Assembly (NCBI GenBank): GCA_030141605.1
Contig: JAQGDQ010000403.1
Coordinates: 97,001-161,000, forward strand
Origin: Tubiluchus corallicola
Lineage: Eukaryota; Priapulida; Priapulimorpha; Priapulimorphida; Tubiluchidae
Length of the DNA: 64,000 bases
Reading direction: 5' to 3'
Position 1 is the first letter of the stretch; every line of letters begins with the position of its first letter. Shown in pieces: positions 1 to 11,200 of the stretch. A program made the translations under genes and the position numbers. The notes below the pieces were generated by a model. That model did not search any database. It was not told where the DNA came from and was given only the letters and a program-made list of their open reading frames with translations.

Positions 1-509
1 ATTGAAAGTTTCATTTAGGCCTAGACGTTTGACAAAGGCACAAACGCACGTTATTTAGTTATTGAAACGTAGAATAATAATTACGCTTTGTTGCGTGTGA
101 CGCAGCTCTTTGCACACCAGAAAGCGCAAAGTGAAGCCGCACATATGTATTCTGATAAAGAAGTTAGACAAAAAATAGAAATTATTTCATTTTTTTGTTG
201 TTTATCCGATCTTTTGAGGACATGACTGTAGCGTGAGGTAATTGGACAAGAATTTCAGTTTCCAAAGTGTTTAGTCTGGAGTGCGGCTGTCGGTAAAACC
301 AGCGACCACTAGTTTCTTTTCTCCACTTTTCCAAAAAGTTAATCATTTCCCGAAAACGCATCGTTCGCGCTTATCGAACTTATGCCATTGATTCTTGACA
401 TGATTCTTGGTGCGCAGTTTCAAGAGAATCTTGTGAAACAGTATTTAATACGTAAACGAAATGTAGTTTTATCCAAAAGGTGAATAAATGCAGCTTCACA
501 AAAGTAAAA
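1..509. other. Upstream region of the GPCR gene
   Basis: No coding segment is recognised here. The stretch precedes the GPCR start codon and presumably holds its promoter and 5' UTR. I could not place a TATA box, initiator or transcription start with confidence, and no repeat family was recognised. Confidence 0.4.
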
Positions 510-1550
510 ATGGAAATCGATTGGAGAAGCGTCGAAAACGCGTCCTTTGATTTAGAAAACAACGTCACGGCAAACATTTCTCAGATTTCGGGTAGAAATG
601 GTCACGAAGTGATAATTACGCTTGAGTTATTGTGCGAAATTCAAGAAAAAAATGACAGATACCAAGTGGCAACGAACATGATAAATCTCCTACTGGGCTT
701 GTCAATACTGATAAGTAACTTCTTGGTAATAATAACTATCATTTATTCACCATCTCTGCACGAAGTACCGTATTACTTCATGGCCAATTTGGCAGTGGCA
801 GATTCGCTGACTGGCTTTGGACTGCTAACTCTTTTCATTGGCTTCTATGTCGGAGTGAGATGCAACATTAGATTTTGTTCGTTTATAATAACGATAATGT
901 TATGGTACATTGTAGGCTCCATGGCTATGTATATGACCGTCAGCTTGGAGAGGTACATAGCTATAACTTACCCACTGCATTATCCCAGATGGGTGACGCC
1001 GAAAAACGCCACAAGAATTCTAGCTCTGGCCTGGCTGTACTCTGTAATTGTCGCCATCGCTGGTGCAGCTACTTATCGCTTAAGCGACACTCCGGGACTG
1101 TCTTGCATTCATTTCGTCAACTTATTCGGTAGGTATGTATTCGTTCTGAATTGCATCCACTGTGCAGTATTCGTTCCTGTACTAGTGTTTTGCTATTCGA
1201 AGATAGGAAGTATTGCCTTCAGGCAGCAGAAAGCCATTGCGGCCGTAAGTTCTGCAGGAGATGATGAATTGCAGCACAAGATGAAGATCGTCAAAGCCAT
1301 GGCGACGACGGTGGTCTTGTATATTGGTTTCTGGTCTCCATTTCTTATTCTCTTTTGTCTACACTACATCTGCGAGTTTTGCGGCGTTTGCCCCGTCAAA
1401 GTAACATTAGAACTTCTAGTGTTTGGTTTATTACTGGGAATGTGCAACTCTTTCGTAAACGTGTTCGTTTATGCTGGAAAATTAGAATCATTTAGAAACG
1501 CCATTAAGACGCTATTAAGCAGACGGAGAAGACAACTACTTGCTGTTTGA
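510..1550 (+). CDS. Class A (rhodopsin-like) G-protein-coupled receptor, single exon, orphan
   Basis: Intronless frame of 346 codons from the ATG at 510; the frame is open upstream to 480 but without another ATG. It predicts a plasma-membrane seven-helix receptor. The N-terminus has three N-glycosylation sequons (N10, N18, N22). TM1 runs about 54-79 with the conserved Asn at 70 (ISNFLV). TM2 has NLAVAD with the conserved Asp at 98. TM3 ends in ERY (147-149), a conservative form of DRY. TM5 has Pro223, and TM6 has FWSP (274-277) where CWxP is usual. TM7 has NVFVY (317-321) in place of NPxxY, so the helix-breaking Pro is missing. The tail is short and Arg-rich (RRRR at 338-341) with no obvious palmitoylation Cys. 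C118 or C123 could pair with C199 in extracellular loop 2. The overall look recalls receptors of the MECA type (melanocortin, Edg/LPA, cannabinoid, adenosine), but subfamily and ligand cannot be assigned. Completeness is well supported, ligand is unknown. Confidence 0.88.
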   Translation: MEIDWRSVENASFDLENNVTANISQISGRNGHEVIITLELLCEIQEKNDRYQVATNMINLLLGLSILISNFLVIITIIYSPSLHEVPYYFMANLAVADSLTGFGLLTLFIGFYVGVRCNIRFCSFIITIMLWYIVGSMAMYMTVSLERYIAITYPLHYPRWVTPKNATRILALAWLYSVIVAIAGAATYRLSDTPGLSCIHFVNLFGRYVFVLNCIHCAVFVPVLVFCYSKIGSIAFRQQKAIAAVSSAGDDELQHKMKIVKAMATTVVLYIGFWSPFLILFCLHYICEFCGVCPVKVTLELLVFGLLLGMCNSFVNVFVYAGKLESFRNAIKTLLSRRRRQLLAV

Positions 1551-1695
1551 AAATCCCGATGTTTTTGTCTAATACGTATAAGCCTAATCTAATCTACAAA
1601 AGGCAAATCAAATTTTGTGGTCATCCACTCAAGACTAAGGATTAAGGTTTTGATTTTTCGAATTGCGAGAAAAATGTAGTACAAGATATGCTTAA

Positions 1696-1701
1696 AATAA
1701 A
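1696..1701 (+). terminator. Candidate poly(A) signal of the GPCR gene
   Basis: AATAAA lies about 146 nt after the GPCR stop codon, on the same strand and with no other plus-strand gene nearby. The position is typical for a polyadenylation signal. The cleavage site is not shown by sequence alone. Confidence 0.4.
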
Positions 1702-1804
1702 TTGCATATACAAGAATTTTTTCTTTATCTTTAAAGCAATTTTTCGTCATTGAACCGATTTCGTTCTAAAAATATTACATCTGGCATTAACTACAAGTAT
1801 CAAG

Positions 1805-2050
1805 CGCATCGCGTTTATTTGATGATGTTCGTCCTTCGAATCGAAGATGACCATAGTGACAGGGATAGAAAGTCAGTTGGGGGGGGGGGGTTGTCATTCC
1901 TTTGATGAGCTCGAAGGTGACTGACTAAGCCAATTCTGGCCTGGAAACTTCTTTGGCATTTGGCACAGGTGAGGCTGGGTGTTTGGACCTGTTGTTGGGC
2001 AGTGTCATATACCTTGCGTCTCCTGCGCTTCTCCTCTGCCTCCTTCTATC
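1805..2050 (-). mobile_element. Non-LTR retrotransposon C-terminal tail with zinc-finger motif (relic)
   Basis: Read on the minus strand, this segment encodes a basic stretch (EEKRRRRK) followed by a TCAKC..F.ARIGL.SHLRAH finger-like motif, then Pro/Ser-rich residues ending in RRTNIIK and a stop. This is the characteristic last domain of many LINE ORF2 proteins. A G12-type homopolymer near 1880 lies within it. No reverse transcriptase core is present upstream, so it is a 5'-truncated dead copy. Confidence 0.6.
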
Positions 2051-2055
2051 ACTTT

Positions 2056-3580
2056 ATTTGATACTGACGCATGCTATGTCTACTAGCTTAGCCGCTTTGT
2101 TACTCTGTAATTTGAGTAGTCTATAACACAGAACTGTTCTGTTCTGTCTATTAACCAAATGAGAAGGCAAAGTTGTTTTTTACAGTTCGATACTCTTTAA
2201 TCAGAAATCCAGTATCAGTGGCATGGCCTACTCAATGTGGATGATTATGGCGGAACTGGAATCTAATCCATCATCAAAGATAATCCTCTCAACACACACA
2301 GCAATTAGCGTTTTGCTTATAGCGCCCTCTAGGAAATGTGTGAGTAAATTAGTCACACTCTACAAAACCCGTGTTTTAATTTTGAAGAGGAGAAGTAATA
2401 TTTTTAATTATTATAATAACTAATTTATTTATTCAGCTGAAACACGTAGGCCTATAATATTGTACTGTTAGTACAATGAGATTGCAAATTGCAGAAGGAA
2501 ATACAACAAGCTAAATGTCCGTATTAAAACTCATTCCGACATTTTTATATCCAAATAATGCAAATAGAGTGATAATAATAAATTAAAATTATGCACTTAA
2601 TCTGACATTCAACCTTAATGAATTGTGAAGTGGAAAACGTGTACTGTACACTCCGGGGAGTACAAACATTTATTTCAAATTTTTATTCAATTCAATTCAA
2701 TTTTATTTTCTTAATAGCAGTTAAAATTCATCATTATTATTTTTACATTTCATTGCAGCTGAGAAGGAGCAGCGAAAGACCTATTGGTCACTTGGTCAGC
2801 TGCCCCTTATTAAAATAACAAGTTTACCCACAAGCTCATAACATTTTTTAGGTGTTTGTGTATATATAAAAGGCAAAAACAACAAAAATCAACTCAAAGC
2901 AGAAAAGTTATTCGTACAAAAAATTATGCACACCACTGCCTAAATCTCAAGAATTTATGCAGAAAGTGCTGGTAAATGTGATACTTTCTGCGGTTAACAA
3001 TAATTTTAACACTACTCCAGTTATAATGATGCCATCGTTTTTTTCCGTATTATTTTCAGAAGTAAGATGCGACCGTGTCTGTAACGTAAAAATTAAAATG
3101 ATTTTAATGGGGGAGTTTCAAGTTATTCTAAATCAGAAAGATAAACTTTACACTAATTAACAACTACTTTTCTGTCATAAACATGAAAATTAACGTGTTC
3201 AGACTGAAATGGATGCAAAACACCAGTTTAATGTGTTGACCAAAAGTTTCTTTATTGTTGTTGGAGCCTTTAACAGTTACAAAGACAGGAATGAGAACTC
3301 CAGCTAGCCTTAAGAACAACAATGTCACAACAATAAATTCGTAAGAAATTTACAGTCATAATGGTCATCACAGACAGAAAAATAGAGCAATGGCGGAAAG
3401 AACCAAAAGACCGGTAAAATATCGTACAACTACTATAGCTATAGCTCACGAAAGGCCAAAATGCTAATGTATTCAAGGATATTAGGTGCTTCAATTTTAA
3501 AAGAGTGACTACTGTAAAAGGTAAAAAGCCTACTAAACAAACAAACAGGTGGCAGTACCGTGGCAGTAATTGAGAACTAA
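2056..3580. other. Intergenic AT-rich DNA, no gene recognised
   Basis: Only short open frames without recognisable domains occur on either strand. An ATTCAATTC-type simple patch lies near 2685-2705. I see nothing else that supports a gene or a named repeat. Confidence 0.4.
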
Positions 3581-3588
3581 ATTAAAAC

Positions 3589-3979
3589 TAGGGGTGAGCA
3601 TTCTCTACCAGAAAGCGAATTCGAATCGAACCGAATTTGTGACTTTCGAATTCGAATCGAACTTCAGTGTTTCGAATTCGAACCGAATTCGAATTGAGAT
3701 TGAACGATTTTCGAACCACCAGTAAAAATTAGTCTTACAAAGATCATGCATATCACTAGATTTTGTTCTGCAATAAAATGACTAGTAATTTGTTTAAAGT
3801 TGTGCGCAGAAATCACAGCTAAATTACGCTAATTGCATGATGTTTCAATCGTTTTAATGATCAGGAAAATATGTGATTGAAGTGCTGAATTATTCGAATC
3901 TATAGTTTTGGATTCGAATCGAGTTCGAACTAAAGAAAACTCGTTCGAATCGAATTCGAGCGTTCGATGCTCACCCCTA
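3589..3979. mobile_element. hAT-type MITE, family A copy 1 (391 bp)
   Basis: The element has terminal inverted repeats TAGGGGTGAGCA / TGCTCACCCCTA and is flanked by a perfect 8-bp duplication ATTAAAAC (3581-3588 and 3980-3987). The interior is rich in GAATTCGAATC-type palindromes and has no coding capacity. An 8-bp duplication with short GGGGTG-type termini fits the hAT superfamily. The second copy is at 38467-38906. Confidence 0.85.
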
Positions 3980-4469
3980 ATTAAAACCAAAAAAGGGCCT
4001 ATGCACCCGCTACACAGACTTTATAACCGTGATCAACGAATGCACTGATTTGTTCATGCTTTTCATGTGTAATAAAAACGTGTGATAAAAATGCGCTTGA
4101 AGATGACACGAGGAAATACATTCATTACACAGTCTAAGTGGCGGCTTTCCAAGACTGCGCTATGATAGCGGAAACCAGGTGTAGTGTCAGACCTTGTTAG
4201 CACAATTACTACGTACGTATTACGTAGAGTTTGTAGGTTAAAAGTGCAAGAAGAGAATGATAACCGTATTTGCCGTGTCATGCAATAGACTTAAATAAAA
4301 CGTCGTTGCGTTGCGTGCTAAGTAATCGAAAAATATTTGCGCAACACTATACCTGCGCATTAGTTGTGTGGGCGGCACTTCAAAGTCCAGAGAAAAGAAA
4401 AAATAATAATAGCGCTTAATAGCAACTCGGGGTGCATTGAATAGTTAAGTACTAATCATTTACAGTGAA

Positions 4470-4560
4470 CGCTTAGTGACTGAAGTTAAGCACCACTGAG
4501 CCTCGTCGGTACGTGGGTGGGTGACCACCTTTCACTTGTCAGCCTTGGCCCTCTTTTCAC
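4470..4560 (+). repeat. 5S rRNA-derived SINE head (fragment)
   Basis: The stretch with AAGTTAAGCACCACTGAGCC and, about 25 nt later, GTGGGTGGGTGACCACC resembles the internal promoter half of eukaryotic 5S rRNA (consensus AAGTTAAGCA...TGGATGGGTGACC). The 5' and 3' ends of 5S are not convincingly preserved, so this is a 5S-derived SINE or pseudogene rather than a functional 5S gene. Similar fragments occur near 9690 and 46420. Confidence 0.5.
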
Positions 4561-4668
4561 TTCATTGAGGAAGGATATACATGTATCCAAACGTGGCTGT
4601 GACTGTTCCGTGTTTGATATAAGAACAGTATCTCTAACCAGCCAGATTCTGAACCTGCCGTAACCTCC

Positions 4669-4798
4669 GACTAGACAGTATAGTCTAGTGGATAATGCAT
4701 CTGTTTCCGTATGAGAGGTCGCGCGTTCGATACCGTAGTCGGGTCATACCACAAACAGTACCTGCTGTTTCCTTGCCCAGTGAGTGGTATTTATAATA

Positions 4799-4830
<32 letters not shown>
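4669..4830 (+). repeat. tRNA-like SINE body with (AAT)n tail
   Basis: An A-box-like segment (TAGTCTAGTGGATAATGC) and a B-box-like segment (GTCGCGCGTTCGATACC) are spaced as in a tRNA. CCGACTA and TAGTCGG could form a 7-bp acceptor stem, but the T-stem does not pair. About 50 nt downstream is an (AAT)n tract (about 4791-4830). Together with the 5S-like block just upstream, this looks like a composite SINE. Confidence 0.4.
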
Positions 4831-4831
<1 letters not shown>

Positions 4832-5221
4832 CTCTGTTATGTACCTAGAACTTATTTACTTTACTGTTAGCGATATGTGTATGTCGTTTCTAAAAAGTCT
4901 TTATCAGACTATCTAAACACTACAAAAACACACAAACATTTGTACTTGTGCAGAAAAGATTTATAAAGCGGAGTTTTTAGGTGGTCAAGTATTTTACATC
5001 ATTATTATTTATTCACCGCAGCAAGCTCAGAAACTGTGCAAATGTGTGTTTATAATGGAAAAAGTGAGCCAGATCTTTGTCAACGTTAGGTAAATTTGAA
5101 CAGCATGATGCGCAAGCTGATAAATCATCTTCCTCACCTGCAGTTGTTGTTGTTGTTGTTGGCATGTATGTCTATCTAATGCCCATGTTTGAGGCAAGAA
5201 TGGAACGAATGTAATTATTAA

Positions 5222-5575
5222 GGATTGTTGTTGGCATCCTTCTGTCTCAGAAGACAATGGAGTGTGTGATAAGAGAGTCAGTTATTGATCACATTGATGG
5301 AGCGTTGACTGTGGCTGAGCAATCCGATCCTTGAGCGGCAGTTCCGGCTGCAGGTTGCACATTGGAAGGCTGCTTCATCCGGGTGAGGTAGGGCATCTTT
5401 GCGAGTCCTTTTAGCCTCTTGTTTCTTCTCCCTCGTTTTCTCCGCTCTGTTAATGGCTGTCCTAACAGCAGATTTCCAGTTGCTTCGATCTGCCGCAAGC
5501 GCCTCGTAATTTGCTGGTGTAATGCCGCCTGCCTTGAGGTCCCGTTTACATACATCTTTGTAGCGGAGCAGTTAT
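5222..5575 (-). mobile_element. Non-LTR retrotransposon C-terminal tail (KDVCKRDLKA type) and 3' end
   Basis: On the minus strand the frame reads YKDVCKRDLKAGG..., then LAADRSNWKSAV, a Lys/Glu-rich linker, and a FQCATCSRNCRSRIGLLSHS finger-like terminus followed by INVINN and stop. These are hallmark C-terminal motifs of a LINE ORF2. The 3' end runs into CAACAA repeats (TTG on the plus strand). It is 5'-truncated. A related 3' end is at 37059-37400. Confidence 0.75.
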
Positions 5576-6055
5576 TGCTGAATAAACACGGTATGAAAAT
5601 GTGTAATTAATATTTACTTAATCAATAAGTAATTAAGCACAATTTAGCGAAAGAAAAGAAAGCATGGAAACTTATCCAGTCAGTCGCGTTCTCCAAACTG
5701 TCACATGGCTGCAAGCCCCTTTCATTGAGATGATGTACATCCTAACTACGTGCAGCAAAAAGCGGATTGTTAAGAATTTCCTCTTTGCAAACAGAAAGAA
5801 GGCTTACCAGCTGAATGAGTAACGAATCAGAAATATTTATATCTACTTTAAGTACCAATTAAAATAAAAAATTCGCATTTCAAACGTTGAATTAACCCAG
5901 AAACCAAGAAGTACACACTCTAAGTCTAAGACCTGACCTAACGCCTCAACGGATTCAAGTACGTTTCTAAAAATTCATTTTCCATGAATTTTTATGTGAA
6001 TAGGAAAATGCGTGTAAGTTTAATATTACAAGTAATATACAAAGTATATATACCA

Positions 6056-6221
6056 AGACGTGTTTATAATGGTGCAAGCACCTGACAAATTTTACTTCTG
6101 GTTCTTGCCAGGCACGCTGTCATATAATCATTATTATTAATATCTATTTTTTCCAAGTGTTTCTTGATATTGTATTTGTATTTACACTTCCAAATAAATT
6201 TATTATTATTATTATTAAAAG
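6056..6221 (+). repeat. LINE-type 3' end with (ATT)n tail, copy 1
   Basis: This stretch ends in TTTACACTTCCAAATAAATTT followed by (ATT)n. It recurs in inverted orientation at 29715-29915 with high similarity over the whole length, including the GACGTGTTTATAATGGTGCA start. It is probably the 3' UTR of a CR1/L2-like retrotransposon or a SINE that shares its tail. Confidence 0.6.
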
Positions 6222-6289
6222 TGAAGGTTTATAGGCCTTGTGATTTTTCTGAACTTAAAATGAAATTATAACAAGTTAACACATGGCTG

Positions 6290-6956
6290 GTGCTACACAG
6301 CACATGTACACAGCACTTGAATTTGTGCTCGGAAGCGAATACACCATGTATACCATATGTGAAAGCTATCCTTCGTAAAACGGATATTATCTCTGACGAC
6401 CTCGAGAACACAAAACAACATATCACGGATTCCGAAAGAACTAAACTGTGCACCTATCTCTATCTGAATCCCGAACTATCTGTTAGTGCAATGTATAGTG
6501 TTTAAGTAAATGAGCTCCATAGGATTAAAACATCTCGGTTTCGCGTCTCCTCACATACCTTAGCTATTGAGACTGGAAGATGGGCAAGAATAAAAAGGAA
6601 GACAGGATATGCTCCTGTCCTGGCTTAAACATTCAAACAGAAGAGCATGTTATCTGTTTGTGTCCACTTACGAATCACCTTCGTGAAGATAACACTGAAC
6701 TGAACTTCAACAATCTGCATGAATTTTTCAATGGAAACCCAATGTCATATTGTGAATTTGTAAATAACTCTTTAGCGATTTTTGGACAGTAATGATCATG
6801 TTAAGCGATAATAAGATGTGTAGTGAGAATTTGTTAATAATTCTTCAATTATTTTTTGACAGTAATGATCATGTTATGTGATCAAAAGTCCTTTTTTGTA
6901 GTGATCTATGGACTGAACCAAAATATCATGTTCGACTATCTTTTAATCAGTCAATA

Positions 6957-6990
<34 letters not shown>
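6290..6990 (+). mobile_element. Non-LTR retrotransposon C-terminal relic, frameshifted
   Basis: Broken frames encode RFRVSSHTLAIETGRWARI and then, in another frame, ICSCPGLNIQTEEHVICLCP with a following R. This Cys-x-Cys...H...C pattern is typical of the region after reverse transcriptase in several LINE clades. At least one frameshift near 6595 and a stop near 6505 make it inactive. An (AT)n run at 6959-6987 closes the block. Confidence 0.6.
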
Positions 6991-7081
6991 AGTAACTTGT
7001 TGTATTGGCATTACACCCAATACTCATTTAAGCCATAAACTATGAGACAAGAAAATAAAACATGTTGGTTAAAATTAGAAA

Positions 7082-8025
7082 GTTTATTATCAATGCAAGG
7101 CATACAAACAACACACAACTAATAAGTCAGAGGTAAAAAACTGTTATTCCTAAAGGTAACTGTGTTAGAGACGGCACACGCAATTTTTAGGAACAAATAT
7201 TTATTATGTGAAATTAAAACCAAACGCCATTAGACATTTTTGTATGATACTTTTTTCTGAAACTACAGCCAGTTTGATCACTTACACGAATCCTGACGAA
7301 ACTCAATTTTACGACAGGAGAGCGGCTCAAAAACGTAATTCAGATTCCGTGGCGATTATAGTTTCTCGTTAAAGCGTTAAGCAGCAGAGTATCAGTTATC
7401 TATACCGAAAACAGAGATATTGTTTAAAATGATCTTTCTGTTGCATTGTAATGAATATAATTACACAAAAACGAGACGTAAAAAATAATTATCTTTAAGA
7501 CAAATGGATTAGTAAATTACATAAATTAGTAAAAAGACAATAGACGTAGCACAAACAGCAGTGCAGACTCAGCAATTTTAAAAGCACTAGTCATATTGCA
7601 TTGAAAAATGTACTTTACAACGTAGTGAATATTGGGACGAAATCAGTTTTTGATTACAAATGAATTCATTGCATTTAAAATTTTTATAAACAAACTGTTA
7701 CTGCACGTGGTCACCCTAATCTGCTTAACTATAATATATATTACAAGAAAACAGCACAGCATTATTTACATTACTAAAGCCAAAAATCCTGAGATATCTT
7801 GTATTACATCAACTGTGTGTAAGTATTACGTCAACTGAGTGTAAGTATTACGTCAACTGTGTGTAAGTATTACGTCAACTGTGTGTAAGTATTACGTCAA
7901 CTGTGTGTAAGTATTACGTCAACTGTGTGTAAGTATTACGTCAACTGCGTGTAAGTATTACGTCAACTGTGTGTAAGCATTACGTCAACTGTGTGTAAAG
8001 ACGGAAGTTAGGTCCTCTTATGGTT
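7082..8025 (-). other. Probable separase 3' UTR and downstream DNA
   Basis: This lies downstream of the separase stop codon on the minus strand and contains the 22-bp minisatellite immediately after it. Minus-strand AATAAA sequences occur near 7199-7204 and near 7082-7087. Which of them terminates the transcript cannot be decided from sequence. No other gene is seen. Confidence 0.35.
7799..7997. repeat. 22-bp minisatellite, about 9 units, carrying TTACGTCA
   Basis: Units of 22 bp (consensus GTGTAAGTATTACGTCAACT plus GT) are arranged head to tail with few substitutions. Eight units contain exact TTACGTCA, a match to the ATF/CREB half of a CRE; the first unit has TTACATCA. The array begins about 30 nt past the separase stop codon, so it is probably transcribed in the 3' UTR. 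Confidence 0.85.
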
Positions 8026-8242
8026 TTACGAGTTTGATGGCAAATGAGCTATGACAGGTAAACCATATAATACTGGGGCAGCACCAATCATGTACTTGAG
8101 CTTACAACTCCCTCTAGCAGCACTGACAAGGTCCATCAATGAGGTCTTGCCATCTCCCGGCAACCACGACTCGAGAATGTGCATCAGAAAGCGATCAATG
8201 TCACGATCTGTCACGTCCCACATGCAAGCCATTATGCAAGGA
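8026..8242 (-). CDS. ESPL1: Separase exon 28: C-terminus and stop
   Basis: Acceptor TTGCAG precedes CIMACMWDVTDRDIDRF, and the exon ends LKYMIGAAPVLYGLPV plus nine residues and TAA at 8026-8028. Human separase has NLWDVTDRDIDRY and LKYLIGAAPIAYGLPV in the same places, so the C-terminus is complete with a short extension. It is separated from exon 27 by a 3-kb intron that holds a dispersed repeat. Confidence 0.95.
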
Positions 8243-11200
8243 CTGCAACAGAAAACAAGTTTACTAATCAATTAACGAGTTTACTAATTAATGACAGCAT
8301 TGCTATCATTACAGCATTACCATCAGTATCATTTTTAAACAAGGCAACCAGCACTATGGTGTGACAAGAAAAAAATCAAGTTTTTCTAGAGTGTACTCAT
8401 TACATGTAGAGAAAGATAGAATTCACAAATGTCCACATGCAAGCGTGTCAAGGACCTCATGGGTCAAGCACAATCTTAGAGACCTACATAGATGGTACCA
8501 TGCAAGCATGTCAAGGACCTCATGGGCTCATGCACAATCTTAGAGAACTGCATAGATGGCACCATTATAGCTAATCACTCCTAAGAAATAAAAACAGCAA
8601 AGCCTGAAATTATCTTGTTAACCCAGACAGGTCCTTACAGACACATGAAGCATTTAGGACTATACAAATTTTCAGAACACCAACACACTACATCCGCACT
8701 AATATACTGAGTGTCAAGTAACCTAGTAAAACTTCAATCTTTCTACTGTTACACTGAGTTAATAAATTAATATAATAAATTTGCATATTTTGCTTAAGTT
8801 TCTACAAGAGTAAGTCTGTACAGGCCTCTGCAGATGCATGAACACTGTAGGCCTACTACACGTTACCCGGTGCAGAAATGCAATGATAAAAATTGATATA
8901 AAAAATTCATTAGATTAAGAAATAGACAGCACGCTGACATACTATACTAGAGCTAGAAGCACGTCATGAATCAGCCCTCATACAATCTCACAAAATGCAA
9001 GCAAGCTACTAAAAATTATGTTCATTTTCACGCTACTCGATTAACATAAAAGCAACAAGGAGTGAATGAAACTTTCAAAAAGAAATAACTTAAAAATCAT
9101 TTTCAAATGTGAGCAAAATTAACATTAATAGTTCATTGAACATACTTTTCAAACTATGGTGCTCTCAGAAAACACAATAGTTATTCCAAAAGCAGCTCAA
9201 AACCATGAAGTCGAACAACCTAAATGAAAGGTAATTGGATATGGAAATCAAACAGATCTGTTTGCTTGCTTTACAAATGAAGACACGGGACAATTAGTGC
9301 AATAACGACAATAATGCGATACATAAAAGACTCCCACTGAAAACATTGTAAGCTAGAAATACAAAACAGAAAGGAAAACCTTTTTACACCTGTTTTTACA
9401 TGAGCTGTGACACAATTACCGAGAAACATATATTTATACTATAAACATAAACGGCTGGCAGATTTGTTTACTGATTTGTGAAAGCAGAAACCCAGACACC
9501 AAAAAGTGGTGCAAATCAAAGTAAAAAGACATTTATTGCGCAGTAACTGTGTATGAAAAATTCAGAAAATGACGAGAGCTTGCTCGACTGCAGTAATTAT
9601 TACTGAGAAAAACCGAAATTGATTTGTGATGAACTATTCAAACATAACACTCACTGAACAAATCAATCATACGAGGTTAAAATCAGTCTTCAAAGTCAAG
9701 CACCATTGGCTCTGGTAAGTGCTTGGATGGGTGGCAATGATGATTCAAAAGTCCAATGTTGTAAGGAACATGCTACTGTGACTGCTTGGTTAATCCTCAT
9801 TTAAAGTTGTGGATAAAGTAAGCTGCTTCCCAAATTAACCTAGTTATCAAGTTAGTGCATGACTGTTTCACTTTATTCGTATAAAAAAATTTACCTATTG
9901 CAAGCTTAATTACGCCATAGCCACACGAATAAGTCAAACTGTTTTTTTTTAGTTTTCTGTACCTAAAGTAGAGATCTCCTGTTGGCATTCATTACATCCA
10001 GATACAGAGAGAACACACAGGTTTCTACACCTTAACTCTCATGGACCAGTGCTGAATCTTCCAGACCCGTGAATAAACTTCCAAGGACCCATGCAGATCC
10101 TCATACATTTGTGTAGGGGCGAGTTGTGCATTCGAATGAAGTACTAACTTAACAAAATCTTAGACAACATCACTCCCCGCTTAATGCGGCTTTGACTAAT
10201 TGGTTAGCTATTAACCTTACAACTTAGTAAGATGATCTGATAAACATAAGCACAAATACGTGCCTGTAAGATATACTTGTGTGTATCAGCCAAATCATAA
10301 TCATACCTTAATTTATTTTTATTTTTAGACACCAACTAAGTAAGTATGTGCAGTTTTGTGACAATTTTTATTATTTTCATGGTACAGATTCTGCCAGTTG
10401 CAAGCAAAGCTCCATTAAATGAAGACAGGATGATTTTTCATATACTACCCCATTTTGAAGTCCGATAAACAGTATATTTTAACACAATTAATACTGTAAA
10501 AGCGTTTGTGATTATTAAATAATAGATAAAAAAACTTAATTAACAGCGGGCGAGCCCAACTATTGATGACATCACAAACTAACATAATTTTCAACGGCAA
10601 ATATATTTCGTGAGCGTGTTGTAAGTGTTTGTGAAAGAGAAAATTGAAGTACGGTGCCACTGTAAGATATTCAAAACCAGCTTTGTACTAAAACCAGCCA
10701 AGTTCTAAGATAAAAATTCAAATTTCAAATTTACCGCTGTGCTCACGCCATGAGCCCTCGAATGTTTATAGTTCGTCACAAACTAACACATCTGAACTGA
10801 GAGGTACAGCAGCTGGTTTTTGTGCAATGTGTTTTCGAAATGCTAGTGCCCGTCTAATTAGCAAATGGCGAAATGCATGTAACAGTAAAGAACCAGTGGC
10901 GCGAACGCGAAACTGTGTTTGTATGGTGATAATTCTTTCACGTAAGGCATTCTTTAAAAAATTTTCTTTCAATATTTTAAAGAATAGATTGTTTTGACAT
11001 ACAGTTTAAGATTGGGACTGGTTTTGCTTTAATAACGTTCGCTACAGCACTCCCCCTTAAAAAATAAAAGCTTTGCTTACTACCAATGACTACCAAGAAT
11101 GCCAGAATAACTGCTGTATAAGGAGCACTTAGTCTCATAAACAACCCAATTCCAAAGTGAAGGTAAAATCCTCATGTAAAAGCTACGCACTATTCTATCC

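Noticed and set aside
4669-4745. Functional tRNA gene
   Set aside because: Although a 7-bp acceptor stem can be drawn, the T-arm does not pair and the setting (5S-like block, AAT tail) suggests a SINE.
7799-7997. CRISPR-like array
   Set aside because: Repeats are head-to-tail with no spacers, and the genome is eukaryotic.
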